DNA of 64,000 nucleotides, taken from contig JAEMWC010000218.1 of the NCBI GenBank assembly GCA_016490735.1, positions 432,501 to 496,500 on the forward strand, written 5' to 3'. Origin of the DNA: Pachyseris speciosa (taxonomy: Eukaryota; Cnidaria; Anthozoa; Scleractinia; Pachyseridae). This document shows, piece after piece, positions 40,174-50,096 of the stretch (the stretch's first letter is position 1; the number at the start of each line of letters is the position of its first letter). The translations under genes and the position numbers were made by a program. Below the pieces are notes generated by a model that saw only the letters and a list, made by a program, of their open reading frames with translations, was not told the DNA's origin and did no database searches.

Positions 40174-40659
40174 ATGAAAGAGCGAAAAAGCATATTCAGC
40201 TGGAACCATATTTCAGGTGAATTAACAGAAGATCAGGTAAATGAATTAAAAGCCTATTACCACACATATCACAGAAAGTGTTGGGCTCATAAACAGGCTG
40301 TTAAACGGTTCAAAAAATGGAAATTACTGGGGAATTCCTTGTCCATCATCTTTGCAACTGGGGGTCTCGCCACAAGTGTGGCAACAGGTGGTGTTAGTTT
40401 GGTAGCCATCAGTACAGCAGCACTTTTGATACAAGGGTGGATGAAGCATAAAAACCTAGATTTGAAAATCCAGAATTGCACATATGCTTATCAAAGCTAT
40501 CAACATCTACTCAATTCAATAAAAGACAAGTTGAGAAGTGGTGATTTTGATGCTTCAAGTATACAAATCTCAATGAAGAATATCGATGATTATGTGACTG
40601 ACAATAGTCCAATTATTGATAAGTACCTACTGAAATATGATGAAAAATTCACTGCTTGA
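40174..40659 (+). CDS. two-TM membrane protein
   Basis: ATG at 40174, 161 aa. A basic helical N-terminus is followed by two closely spaced hydrophobic helices (SLSIIFATGGLATSVATG and VSLVAISTAALLIQGWM, about residues 54-90) and a helical tail. The hairpin layout resembles SLATT-type or other small Polinton membrane proteins. It may be a virion membrane or lysis protein. Its 3' end overlaps the convergent VLTF3-like gene by 11 bp. Confidence 0.6.
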   Translation: MKERKSIFSWNHISGELTEDQVNELKAYYHTYHRKCWAHKQAVKRFKKWKLLGNSLSIIFATGGLATSVATGGVSLVAISTAALLIQGWMKHKNLDLKIQNCTYAYQSYQHLLNSIKDKLRSGDFDASSIQISMKNIDDYVTDNSPIIDKYLLKYDEKFTA

Positions 40660-41212
40660 TAATACTAATAATCTTATCAAATCTCAACAATAGAATCTCA
40701 ACCCAATATCGATCATAAAATCCAAGCGTCTTTTTTGATCTAGTAACTATTATTTTATCAAATGGAAGATCAAGCATTAAAAATATTTGCTTAAGCATAA
40801 ATTTCGTACTTATCATCCTTTTACGATTCTTATTCACCAAAGGAAGGACAGTGTCTATCTCTTGGAATATTTTCAATATTTTGCCTTTATCTTTTACAGA
40901 AATTTGAAGTCCATTCTTACTACATATACCATTTATCACATTTTCAATATGGTACTTCCGATGATATACAGATTTTCGCCGTATTTTATACATATTATTA
41001 TGAAAGTCAACGTACTCTTTACAATAATCATAACCATGAACTGAACCACAATTTAGACAAACATTTTCACCATCATCGTTAAACATTTTCTGATTATCAC
41101 AGCAAGGTGCTTTCACACTTTTAACAACTTTGACCAATAGCTGATCACAAAAATAACATGACAATTCTCCCATATTCTTTAATTCATTATGGATTACTGA
41201 ATTACAACTCAT
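40649..41212 (-). CDS. VLTF3-like late transcription factor
   Basis: ATG at 41212, 187 aa. Zinc-ribbon Cys pairs C19-x2-C22, C37-C38 and C52-x2-C55 (VCLNCGSVHGYDYC). Then comes the family signature EYVDFHNNMYKIRRKSVYHR KYHIENV, and later NKNRKRMISTKFMLKQIF and SKKTLGFYDRYW. This is the pattern of poxvirus/NCLDV late transcription factor VLTF3, known also from some Polinton-like viruses. It is the obvious candidate to recognise the TCTAA late boxes. It lies at the right TIR. Confidence 0.85.
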   Translation of the reverse strand: MSCNSVIHNELKNMGELSCYFCDQLLVKVVKSVKAPCCDNQKMFNDDGENVCLNCGSVHGYDYCKEYVDFHNNMYKIRRKSVYHRKYHIENVINGICSKNGLQISVKDKGKILKIFQEIDTVLPLVNKNRKRMISTKFMLKQIFLMLDLPFDKIIVTRSKKTLGFYDRYWVEILLLRFDKIISIIKQ

Positions 41213-41278
41213 TCTATAATATTATGTGATATTTTATTTTTATGTAACCATCGGATGGTTCCACGTGAGAAATAATAG

Positions 41279-41598
41279 CTATAGGCGATGACTCATTCCC
41301 TGTTTTCCGAGAATGTCACGCTTGGTGAATGTCACGCATTATAATAAACTATAGATGAAGTGTGCTGACCTTGGTTCCATCAGATTGAACAACTATAGAT
41401 TCCATCAAATTAAATAACTATAGATTCCATCAAATTAAATAAATATATATTCCATCAAATTAAATAACTATATTCCATCAAATTAAATAACTATATATTC
41501 CATCAAATTAAATAACTATATATTCCAGAATACGAGACCATATAGTGTTTGGGGAAAACGAGATCAATTGATCTCGTACCCCCAAACACTATACTACT
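41279..41598 (-). repeat. Polinton right terminal inverted repeat
   Basis: Reverse complement of 21812-22143, about 320 bp. It contains the same tandem 24-bp units (CCATCAAATTAAATAACTAT) and the same tip palindrome, ending ...ATACTACT at 41598. Confidence 0.9.
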
Positions 41599-42308
41599 CG
41601 CCTCTGTATACTATGTATCACTACAGGAATTATTGTTGTTATCGTTACCCTTCGTCTGGATAGTCAGGCTCGTAAAAGAATATTAAATGCTCAAATGTAA
41701 CTTGACTGCCACTTCGAGTCTTTTCTTAGGAAGGATTCATACGTTCAGATACAGGTAGATATTTATTAGCATACTACCTGAAAATTAAGGCTTTATACAA
41801 AAACTACATAGATCCAATTTACCAGCATCTAAAATTACATACTGGAAAAGTGCCATACAACATTTTTAATACAAAATTTATGCATCTTAGAAAGCAGTGC
41901 ATGTGTATGTTGTAGGTCTACATGAAATTCAGGTTAAAATGAAATTCATGGCTCATGAATAATTAGGGTCAGAAGAGGATTTCATTTTGATCTACAACAT
42001 GTACCTGAATCAACTGAACATTGATGCCAATAGTTGTATGCCTGATTGGCCTTTGTTCTTTTTTAGCAAAAGAAATAACATGTATTTTATACGAATGCTT
42101 TCAAGTTGAGATGTGAGACTTGATTCCCACATCTCAAAATTCTTTATGTTAGAATGTTAAGGATTCAGACTGTCAACGTTTGCATTTGAGAAGAGTTGTC
42201 AACAAATATCTACCTTGAAGAAACTTGTAGTTGTTGTGAATCTATGTTAATTAAGCTCAGGTGGAATGAGAATATTAAAAAAGAGAATTTCAAAATTTGA
42301 CAGTCATG
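41599..42308. other. host flank, no gene seen
   Basis: AT-rich sequence right of the Polinton. I see no coding frame, and nothing that continues the NHL-like pseudogene of the left flank. Confidence 0.45.
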
Positions 42309-43724
42309 TTACCAGTCCGGAATATCCCTAAATTTAAGGACAGGCCTGACTCGTGTTTCAGCCAATGAGAATCCACGTTAGAATTTGTGTGTCACGTGTC
42401 AAAACACAGTCAAAACAACCACGGTTTTCAAAATGGCGGCCACTGAGCTTCGTTATGCTTTCTTTCGAACGAGAAATGAGGGAAACAGTATAAAGCTATG
42501 GCAAGAGCGGTGACGGAACAATGAGAGAAGGTTTTTGAAATAAGTCGACGATCGTCAGAAGCAAAAATCGACGTAACGTGAGAGCTTTTAAGCTTAAGCG
42601 ATAAAATCAATCGCATTTATTTGTGTCTTCGCCTCGGTTATTTTCATCATTAGCTTTCAGGGATTTGCGGAGAAAAAATTTTTGACGGCTTTATGGCTAT
42701 TACAGCTATAAGCTTAAGTTATCTTTATCAAGTTAGTAATGATTGTTTATATCTTTCTTCTCCGTTTACTTCTCAACGAACCAGTAAAGATGAGGCATAT
42801 TTAGAAGGGGACTGGTCAGTTGAAAGTAAGCTTATAAAGCTTAAATAAAAATGACTATACATTGTGTGATGAGTTGTCTTGTTATTTTAATTAAGCTTAC
42901 ATGCATTCATTTTTGTAGAGTTGTCTTATAAGCAAAACGTTTTAAATCTCTGGGCGTATGTGTTTTAATTATTTGCATTTTCCACAGATTTTTCATACAG
43001 AGTAGAGTTGTATCAGTTCTGAATCAAATTAAAAACTGCTTATACTCGCTTGAATATGACCCCTTTACAAGCACAAAATAAAAATATTCATGCAGGCCTA
43101 TTTCAAGGAAATACCTTTATCCCATTTTGTGACAGGATTGATAAACAATTACCAGATTAAAATTGAACCTCTTGTAACATCCATGCAACCAGAGGAATTA
43201 GTAACTGTTGCAGTGATATGATTTGACTGAATAAAAGTAGGAATTAGGTAGCATGGCAATTGGTTGTTCATTGTATTTTAATCAAATAGAATGACTGGAG
43301 TCGTGTCAATTCTTAAAAGTTCATTTCTGATTTTCTGGACACCCAAAATCCTTCTGTAAGCGATACCTAATGCAAAGCCCTTTATTTGATATTTGCTTTA
43401 ATTTCAAAATAAGACTTGAAGTCATTAAACATTACATCATGATTTAATCTGGGATTGAAGAAATTAATGTAAGGTAAAGCCAGCAGGATTCAAATGCCCA
43501 CAAAAATGTAACTCCCCTTGCATCAAGAAGCAACATGCTTAAAAACAAAAGACCTGGGGCCGGTAACTTAAAGGGTAATAACTCTATTCCAGGGATAAAA
43601 CTGTTTTATTCCAACATTTTATTTGATCTTTTTGGTTGAAAGGACCTGAAATAAAAAAGACAGCATGAACTATAACTGTATTGAATGTGCTGAACTTAGC
43701 TGAAGTGTACAGCATTATTGGTGT

Positions 43725-44199
43725 TAGCTAAATCATAGTCAATAGAGGGAAATGGTTATGAAGCGTAGAAAAGTTCTTTGTTTTATGTTTTTGCTTGCTA
43801 TTTTGAGGTTCGACCGTGCACAAATAACAATAGGTGGTCACATGTGTTCATAGTACAAAAAATGTTTTGCTGCGTAGCACTCGAGTTAAATGCTAAATTT
43901 TGTTATTTTGATTGCTCAGAAACTGTATTTTTAACAGTCAGACGTTTCAGGGATAACCCCTTCATCAGTGTTTGTCTAGTTTTAACACTGGACAAACACT
44001 GATGAAGGGGTCACATGTGTTCATGCAATTAACCAATAGAAACATTGTGATTAGGTATGTAGTTCATGCATAGTACATGAGGGCAAAACAAAAGATGTGC
44101 ATGGTTATGGACCCTCCAACATAAATCTTGGCCTCTTTGTTTCGTTCCTTCGATGTTTTCAGGGTTTCATAACCATTTCCCTCTATTAACTATGGCTAA
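43725..44199. mobile_element. nested MITE, 475 bp
   Basis: The 38-bp left arm (TCAATAGAGGGAAATGGTTA) is mirrored at 44166-44199. In the middle lies a strong hairpin (CCCCTTCATCAGTGTTTGTC ... mirrored, 43958-44010). Non-coding, inside the 42309-45460 element. Confidence 0.65.
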
Positions 44200-44506
44200 A
44201 TACAAAAGAATTCCACTAGATTTGTAACATTCTCAAATACTTTGTTACTATGGCCACATATTTTGTGCACTCTGTTAAAAACCCAAGTAGTGTCTAAATC
44301 ATTTTCTCCAATTTTTGACTTTTTTTTGGTGGTTAAACTGATGGACTCTATTTAGAGAAATTGTTGTTTGTGGTTTGTATATTTTCATAACCTGTACAAT
44401 GATTGGAAGTTTGTTTTAAGTTGAGCAATTTAAGTGAACCTAAGCTCGTGGAAAACAAAACATGGGTCAGTTAATGGTATCCTACCAATGGCTTCTCTCA
44501 GATTGT

Positions 44507-44900
44507 TCATGGAGAGAGTGTAACTTCTATTCGGTAGCACTGTCTGAGTTTCATCTTCATGCTCAGAAGCTGAGTCAGTTTCACTTCCAATTTTATTGTT
44601 GCTTCATTCCACAATGTTAACATTTTAAATTCTTTTGGAGGCCTCCCTTGCGTCGTCTTAACAGCGATCACACAGTCATCACTGTGGAACCCATGTTGTC
44701 GCAGTTGGGTTGAAGTGTCCAGCCAAGTAACAAGCATTACTGCATTTTGCTCGACATCTCAGATATATATTGACCGTGGGTGGACATTTGCTGAATCAAC
44801 CAACACGGAAACCTTCCAAATTATTAGCGTTTAGTCAGCAAATTCAAAAGCCTCCTCTTTTCGTTCCCCTGGTTTGAGTCTATCATGCGGGTTTCCATGA
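44507..44900 (-). pseudogene. degenerate gene of the 42309-45460 element
   Basis: Minus-strand frames read KPGERKEEAFEFAD then stop, DVEQNAVMLVTWLDTSTQLR and DDCVIAVKTTQGRPPKEF. The copy near 55803-56040 encodes related sequence with CRICADRLKPGERKEEAFKF. Two paralogous, decayed copies of one unnamed element-encoded protein. Confidence 0.45.
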
Positions 44901-45460
44901 TCTAAAAAGAAAACCAAACAAGATCAACATTACTTTGAAAACCATAATGACACGAAGTAATTTGGTTGTTTGAGAAACAGCTGTTGTGTAGTGTTACCAG
45001 CCTCTAGATGGTTCTTGAACCTCAAACTTCCAAGAAAGTCTACCAGAAATCTAGGTTGTCTACCATCTTCATATTACAGACGATAAAACTTTATCGATAT
45101 AACAGTCGCGGAAAAATATTTAGAACTTCAAGAAAAATCGTTGAATACAATATAATGTTGATAACTGTCCACCTACCTTGAAACGCGGGCAACAATTTCA
45201 CTTACATAGCGCAGATTTTCGCCTAGAAACAAACCGATGTATTTCACAAAACCTCTCCCAAACACTTCCAATATGGCTACTGATCTGTTGCCAAATGATA
45301 TCTTCAAAAAACGTCCCAGATGAAAGCTCAGAAATGCCTGGAAACAAAGGATTCAATCAACTTCCAACACGGTCGCGGACCTCCCGAATTTGGGTGAGAA
45401 CAATAGCTCCGTGACGTCACCACTGTCCTTAAATTCAGGCATATCCCGGACTGGTTACTC

Positions 45461-47106
45461 TTCTGGCCTGGCCTAATTCTTCATGACCTCTGCACGTCCC
45501 AACCGCATTTCATCTTGAAGTTCAGAGACTTCACAACTTTCAAGTTCTAATAATTAGTCTTCTATACCTATAATGGCCACAATGTCCAGCAAATGAAGTT
45601 TGTAAAGTGGGAATGGAGAAAATTACCAACAAACAACAATTTGATGAACACAAATGGGCCGCATGCATAACATAAGAATTGTTTTTCTTTTTATAATGAG
45701 CTGAATCTCTTTCAACAGTCAATGAGTATGACGATTTCTCAGAAATAACAATTTCCCTGACATTCTAGCTGCTGTTGTCTGGCAAAGCCACTGAAACAAA
45801 ATTTTAAGACCACAAGCTCTATCTGACGTCAAATGTAGTAGTCGTACGTAGGATGCTCTGACAATTACAAACTAAATTCCTCTGAGTCCTAGCTCCTAAA
45901 AGCACATATTTAATGTCTGCAAAATATAAATTAAGAATGCTTGCAAAAATAATAAGCTTACCGTTTCCATTTTCGCTTTATTTTAGGACGTGACATTCCG
46001 TACAAGCCGTAACGAAAAGGATTTCCTATAACTGTTAGTGAGACAGCAAACATCTCCGGGAAATTGCCTTGTAGTTTCTTTTCTCTGAACACAACACGAA
46101 CATAACACAGTAAACACCGAACGGGTAATAAACTTGCAGGTTCGCCCATGAAATTCGGAACGAAGAGGCTTCTGATTTCAGCCGAGTTTGCAGTATGCTT
46201 GTCATGTTTTCCACAAAATGAAAGCTTAGCCTATTTCGTGCTCTCAGTTACTCTCTTTCACTTTGAACTTCGCCTTTTCGTTTCTTTGTGAACATACTGT
46301 GGTCCGCTGTCTTCAAAGTCTCCATGTAAGCCCTCTTGAAATGACCATGCAGCTTCCTGCCCAAAAAACACGCGGGCTGCAGCAGAGGACGAACTATAAT
46401 GGGACATTTCACTTGGTATACATGAGTGGGCGGGTCCGTACGTATGGTCGTACGTACGACGTTCGCACTGTGGCCATTACCAAATTTTATCTGACAGATG
46501 GGTTTACCATATTTTCGTACCAATGGTGCTCCGCGCGCGCGCGCCTTCGGTGCGCGGAGCTCCGCTATTATCTTTATTGGGGTACCAGGGAATGGGTATC
46601 AATTTTTAGGGCGATGGTTAGGTGGTGGGTTTACCTAGCAAGGGACCTAGTGTTCTATTGTATGCCCACCTGCCTCGGGGCGAGCTTTGTAAATAACAAA
46701 AGTTTTATGAGAACAAAGCCTTTGGCTGTTGATGATAATTTCAAAACTAATAAAACCTTGAGAAAAATCATTCCAAGCGTAGAAAGTAAACTAGTGAGAA
46801 TTGAAAGACGTTGAAACTGTTTGATAACTAACTATAAATTTTTTACGGTAAATATTGCCGTTGTTGACGGTTGGCGGTTACATTTTAGGCTGTTTGATGG
46901 CTGACAGTTACCCCATTGAGACCTTGACAGGGACTGTTCTGGGCCTTTATATCTGATCTGAACAGTTGTCTAACTGAGAAAATCGTCCGGCTGTAGTTCC
47001 CGTAGCTAATGGGTTATTGACGTCACAATTGGTGAAACAGTGAATGCATTTTTGTGGTGAGAAACTGAACATTAAAAACTGTCCGAATTTTTTCCCTTAT
47101 TTAAAG
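45461..47106. other. no gene seen; GC palindrome at 46528-46560
   Basis: Mostly unassigned. GCTCCGCGC ... GCGCGGAGC forms a GC-rich hairpin. CGTACGTACG repeats lie near 46440-46465. No credible exon until 47107. Confidence 0.4.
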
Positions 47107-47326
47107 GTTCACATTCGGAAAAACGGAAGGCTGAATGTTAATGGAGGAGATTCACAAGCCCCATCTGGTAACTACTATTTATACGGAGGAGCAGGAGGGA
47201 TCATTCAGATAATATCACCTGAGGGTAGCCTTGTCCCTGGAACTTCACTTCTGAGTTATGGAGCTCCCACTGGCTCAGGCATCTGCTCAGTGAATGATGA
47301 TGCGAATGGTTATTTATATCTGCCAG
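47107..47326 (+). CDS. internal host exon, Gly-rich secreted-type sequence
   Basis: The acceptor CTTATTTAAAG precedes 47107 and the donor GTAAGAAAA follows 47326. Open in phase 0 in, phase 1 out. It encodes VHIRKNGRLNVNGGDSQAPS, then YYLYGGAGGIIQIISPEG and DDANGYLYLPG. The Gly/Asn-rich beta style resembles large extracellular cnidarian proteins, but I cannot name the gene or find partner exons. Confidence 0.5.
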
Positions 47327-48660
47327 GTAAGAAAATATACCACAATGATCTTACATATGCATGTAATCCTTAAAGAAAACGTAGCAAACCTTTAAGTTTC
47401 ATTCTTGCACCACTAACCGGATGTCACACTCACGTACCTTTTTGTTTTTAGTTTTGTATGGTCAGGGGCGTAGTCAGGATTCCATAGGAACGCACAATTT
47501 CCAAATCCCCGCCTCCCTCCCACCTATCACCAAGTCACAAAATCTTTTACACGTGCCTTGATTGGATTTTCTTTTTCCATCACTATGGTGAGGTTATTTT
47601 TTAAGCGTAGGACAGTGGCTTAGTGAAAGCCTTGGTGATGAAGTCTAGAAGATCTGAGGAAAGAAAGGCCCGGTTCATACGTCGCATTCCTGCCGTGTCG
47701 AATTCAATTAAACTAATTAAATTCGACAGGAATTTGTCGTCTGAATCAGCTGCCGAATTTCTGATGCATGTTCGACTGGTCTTGTCGCATTATCCGAGGA
47801 AAATGTGGCACTGATTCACACATTACATACATTTACACGCATCAGGGCCATTTATACGGGTGAAAATAAGACGGGTCTTGTCCATGGAGCGACTTAAATA
47901 AGACGGGAACTGGTCGTATAAATAGTATAAAATAGCCATTGGTGTCTTATTTTAGACGCAACTTAAAAAGACGCGTCTTTTTTTAGAACAGGGCTTCTAG
48001 CTGTTCTCACTTTGTCTGCGTCTTAAATAAAACGTGAACGTCCTCGTATAAATGCTTTCGCGTCCTAAATAAGACGTGAACTATACTGCGCGAGCGTAAC
48101 AACAACTTATGTTACGATTTGATAGCTATAGTGTAATTGGTTGCAAAGCTTTGTAAAAGATTGCCGGGAGAGCCGAAAGTTTGCAGTAAATTCAGCATAT
48201 TCCATCTCTAAGATGCCATGCCGGTTCGCACCAATTTGTCTATCGCTTTCTTCCGAGTCTTCTCAGATTTCTGTTGCATTCTTTGTATACTACAGCGTGC
48301 TCTTCATAAAAAAAACATATCTGAAAAAGTTTCTTCCTACTTAAAATGACAGGACATCACGCTTTTGTTTCTTGTCACAGCGCGCCATCTTGGATTGTTG
48401 ATAATTGGATCAAGGCAGAGATTGAATACACAATGCGATGAGATTGAGATTGGTATTGATAAGAAAATTACCAAGAGGGTTGGTCATACTAAATCAGTTC
48501 TTTGGGTCTCACCACTGACGCCCAACTTTCTTGGTCAAAAGACGTTGACGAATTGTGCAGGAACGTCTCCTCAGCTATTGGTGCATTAAAACGCATGCGA
48601 CCTTTTATTTCGTAGAATACTACATGCGATTCAAAATTTAAAACGCGTTGATATTACCAC

Positions 48661-48661
<1 letters not shown>

Positions 48662-48716
<55 letters not shown>
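48662..48716. repeat. (ATT)n microsatellite
   Basis: Uninterrupted ATT/TTA repeat of about 55 bp. Confidence 0.95.
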
Positions 48717-48717
<1 letters not shown>

Positions 48718-49286
48718 AAGTGAAACCGGAAATAACAATATATAATTATATATCCCATAAAAAGGTAGATATAAGGCAAAGAAACAAACTGATGGTCGAA
48801 AAGGGTAACTTTTAATGCCATATATTACGGCGAGACATGACTAACCTTCTTCAGGGGCAACACTGAAGCAAAGTAAAAATGGAGAAAACGGTTACAATAC
48901 AGAAATAGAAATAACAGACGTGTACTGAAGCGGCTACCAAAAAAGTGGCATTCCCAAGGTGGTAAGAACAATGATAAGTTGTGATGAATTTGCAATTTTG
49001 TTAGACTTTGCAACAAAGTTAAGACGTAAGTAGATACTGCTACGTAAGGGGTAGAACCAGAAGAAAAAAGTACAATCACTTGAAGGTTCAGAACCCCTGC
49101 CCCACCCATTCATGCACTACTGACTAATTATTTAGACCTTGTAGACATTGTTTCTCTCACTTAACTTCTCATGGTTTTGAAAGTTATTTGTTGCTGAGCC
49201 AGCAAGCCAGAGCTTACTAATAAATTTAAAAAAAAAAACAGAAATGGTTGTATTGAAATTTGGGGGTTAAATGTTGTACAGACGGA

Positions 49287-49305
49287 AGAGAGAGAGAGAG
49301 AGAGA

Positions 49306-49375
<70 letters not shown>
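49287..49375. repeat. (AG)n microsatellite
   Basis: About 88 bp of AG with one TG interruption. Confidence 0.95.
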
Positions 49376-49378
<3 letters not shown>

Positions 49379-49627
49379 TCTGAAAACACGCCTATGCGCC
49401 CTTGTTCTGACAGTTTTTTTAGTTCCCGATAAACCAAAAATTATATGTTTTGCAATTTCTTCTTTGGTTAAAATTACGAAGGAAGACATTGCTCGCTATG
49501 TTTGTCATTGAATCGTAGATTCTCCACACCTCGCGATTCACACGTCATTTTGTTTAACCAATCACAGAAAGTGAATCGACCTTCTGAAACGAAGCGACGG
49601 TTTGCTTGCGACAGCGCTGTAGCTGTG

Positions 49628-50096
49628 GTGAAAGTTGTATTTGCGGTCAAGTTTAACAAAGTAATGGGAAATTTCTAGTCCCTAGCTTAACTACATTCAA
49701 AACGGTGAAACGATTTTGAAATTTGGTTCATCCTGTCTCATAAAACCTTAGACCAAGTCAGTGGATTAACGAGCACATGAACGCTGTGCGATACCTCGTT
49801 CGACTCTCTCGTTCCGCCACTTCGACTAGGTCACCTGAAGATGTGTTAGACTGTGAAAAGATTTGTGTGGTGAAAGAGCTGTGGTGAAAAGCTGAAAAGG
49901 TCGCCAAAATGGGAGATTTGCCGTCAAATTCAACTAAGTAATGGAAAATTTCTAGTCCGAAGCATAAAACTTTAGATCAAGTCAGTGGATTAACGACGTC
50001 CACGTCGACGCTGTGCGATACCTCGTTCGACTCCACTCTCCTTGCGCCACTTCGACTAGGTCACCTGAAGATGTGTTAGACTGTGAAAATATTTTT
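49628..50096. repeat. tandem duplication, about 230-bp unit
   Basis: Two diverged copies (49628-49867 and 49890-50096) share TAATGG(G/A)AA(A)TTTCTAGTCC, TCAGTGGATTAACGA, GCTGTGCGATACCTCGTTCG and GACTAGGTCACCTGAAGATG. The second copy is slightly shorter. Confidence 0.75.

Larger units (their letters stand above)
21812..41598. mobile_element. Polinton/Maverick element, 19.8 kb
   Basis: Terminal inverted repeats start AGTAGTATAGTGTTTGGGGG at 21812 and end with its reverse complement at 41598. The interior holds the diagnostic set: protein-primed polB, retroviral-type integrase with chromodomain, adenain-type protease, packaging ATPase, double-jelly-roll major capsid protein and penton protein, plus fibre-like proteins. 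Genes run leftward from 34.4 kb to 22.9 kb and rightward from 34.4 kb to 40.7 kb. I find no matching 6-bp target duplication (TCAGTG left, CGCCTC right). PolB, integrase, MCP and penton frames are intact. The 31.0-38.4 kb block holds several single-base breaks. Confidence 0.95.
42309..45460. mobile_element. 3.15-kb TIR-bounded DNA element
   Basis: GTTACCAGTCCGGAATAT at 42306 with ...TTTAAGGACAG is mirrored by CTGTCCTTAAATTCAGG ... CCGGACTGGTTAC at 45424-45460, imperfect TIRs of about 35 bp. It holds an ATG-led short frame at 42433 (MAATELRYAFFRTRNEG) and degenerate minus-strand coding at 44507-44900. Part of it recurs at 55665-56470. No transposase motif that I recognise. Confidence 0.55.
47327..49627. 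other. no gene; repeats
   Basis: Holds a TIR-like end GGCCCGGTTCATACGTCGCA (47669), a region of repeated AAATAAGACG motifs (47860-48080), (ATT)n at 48662-48716 and (AG)n at 49287-49375. No supported exon. Confidence 0.5.

Noticed and set aside
42433..42513. MAATELRYAFF short ORF as a host gene
   Set aside because: Good start context, but the frame ends after 26 codons and it lies inside the TIR-bounded element.
49226..49489. Ser-Leu repeat ORF
   Set aside because: Product of the (AG)n microsatellite.
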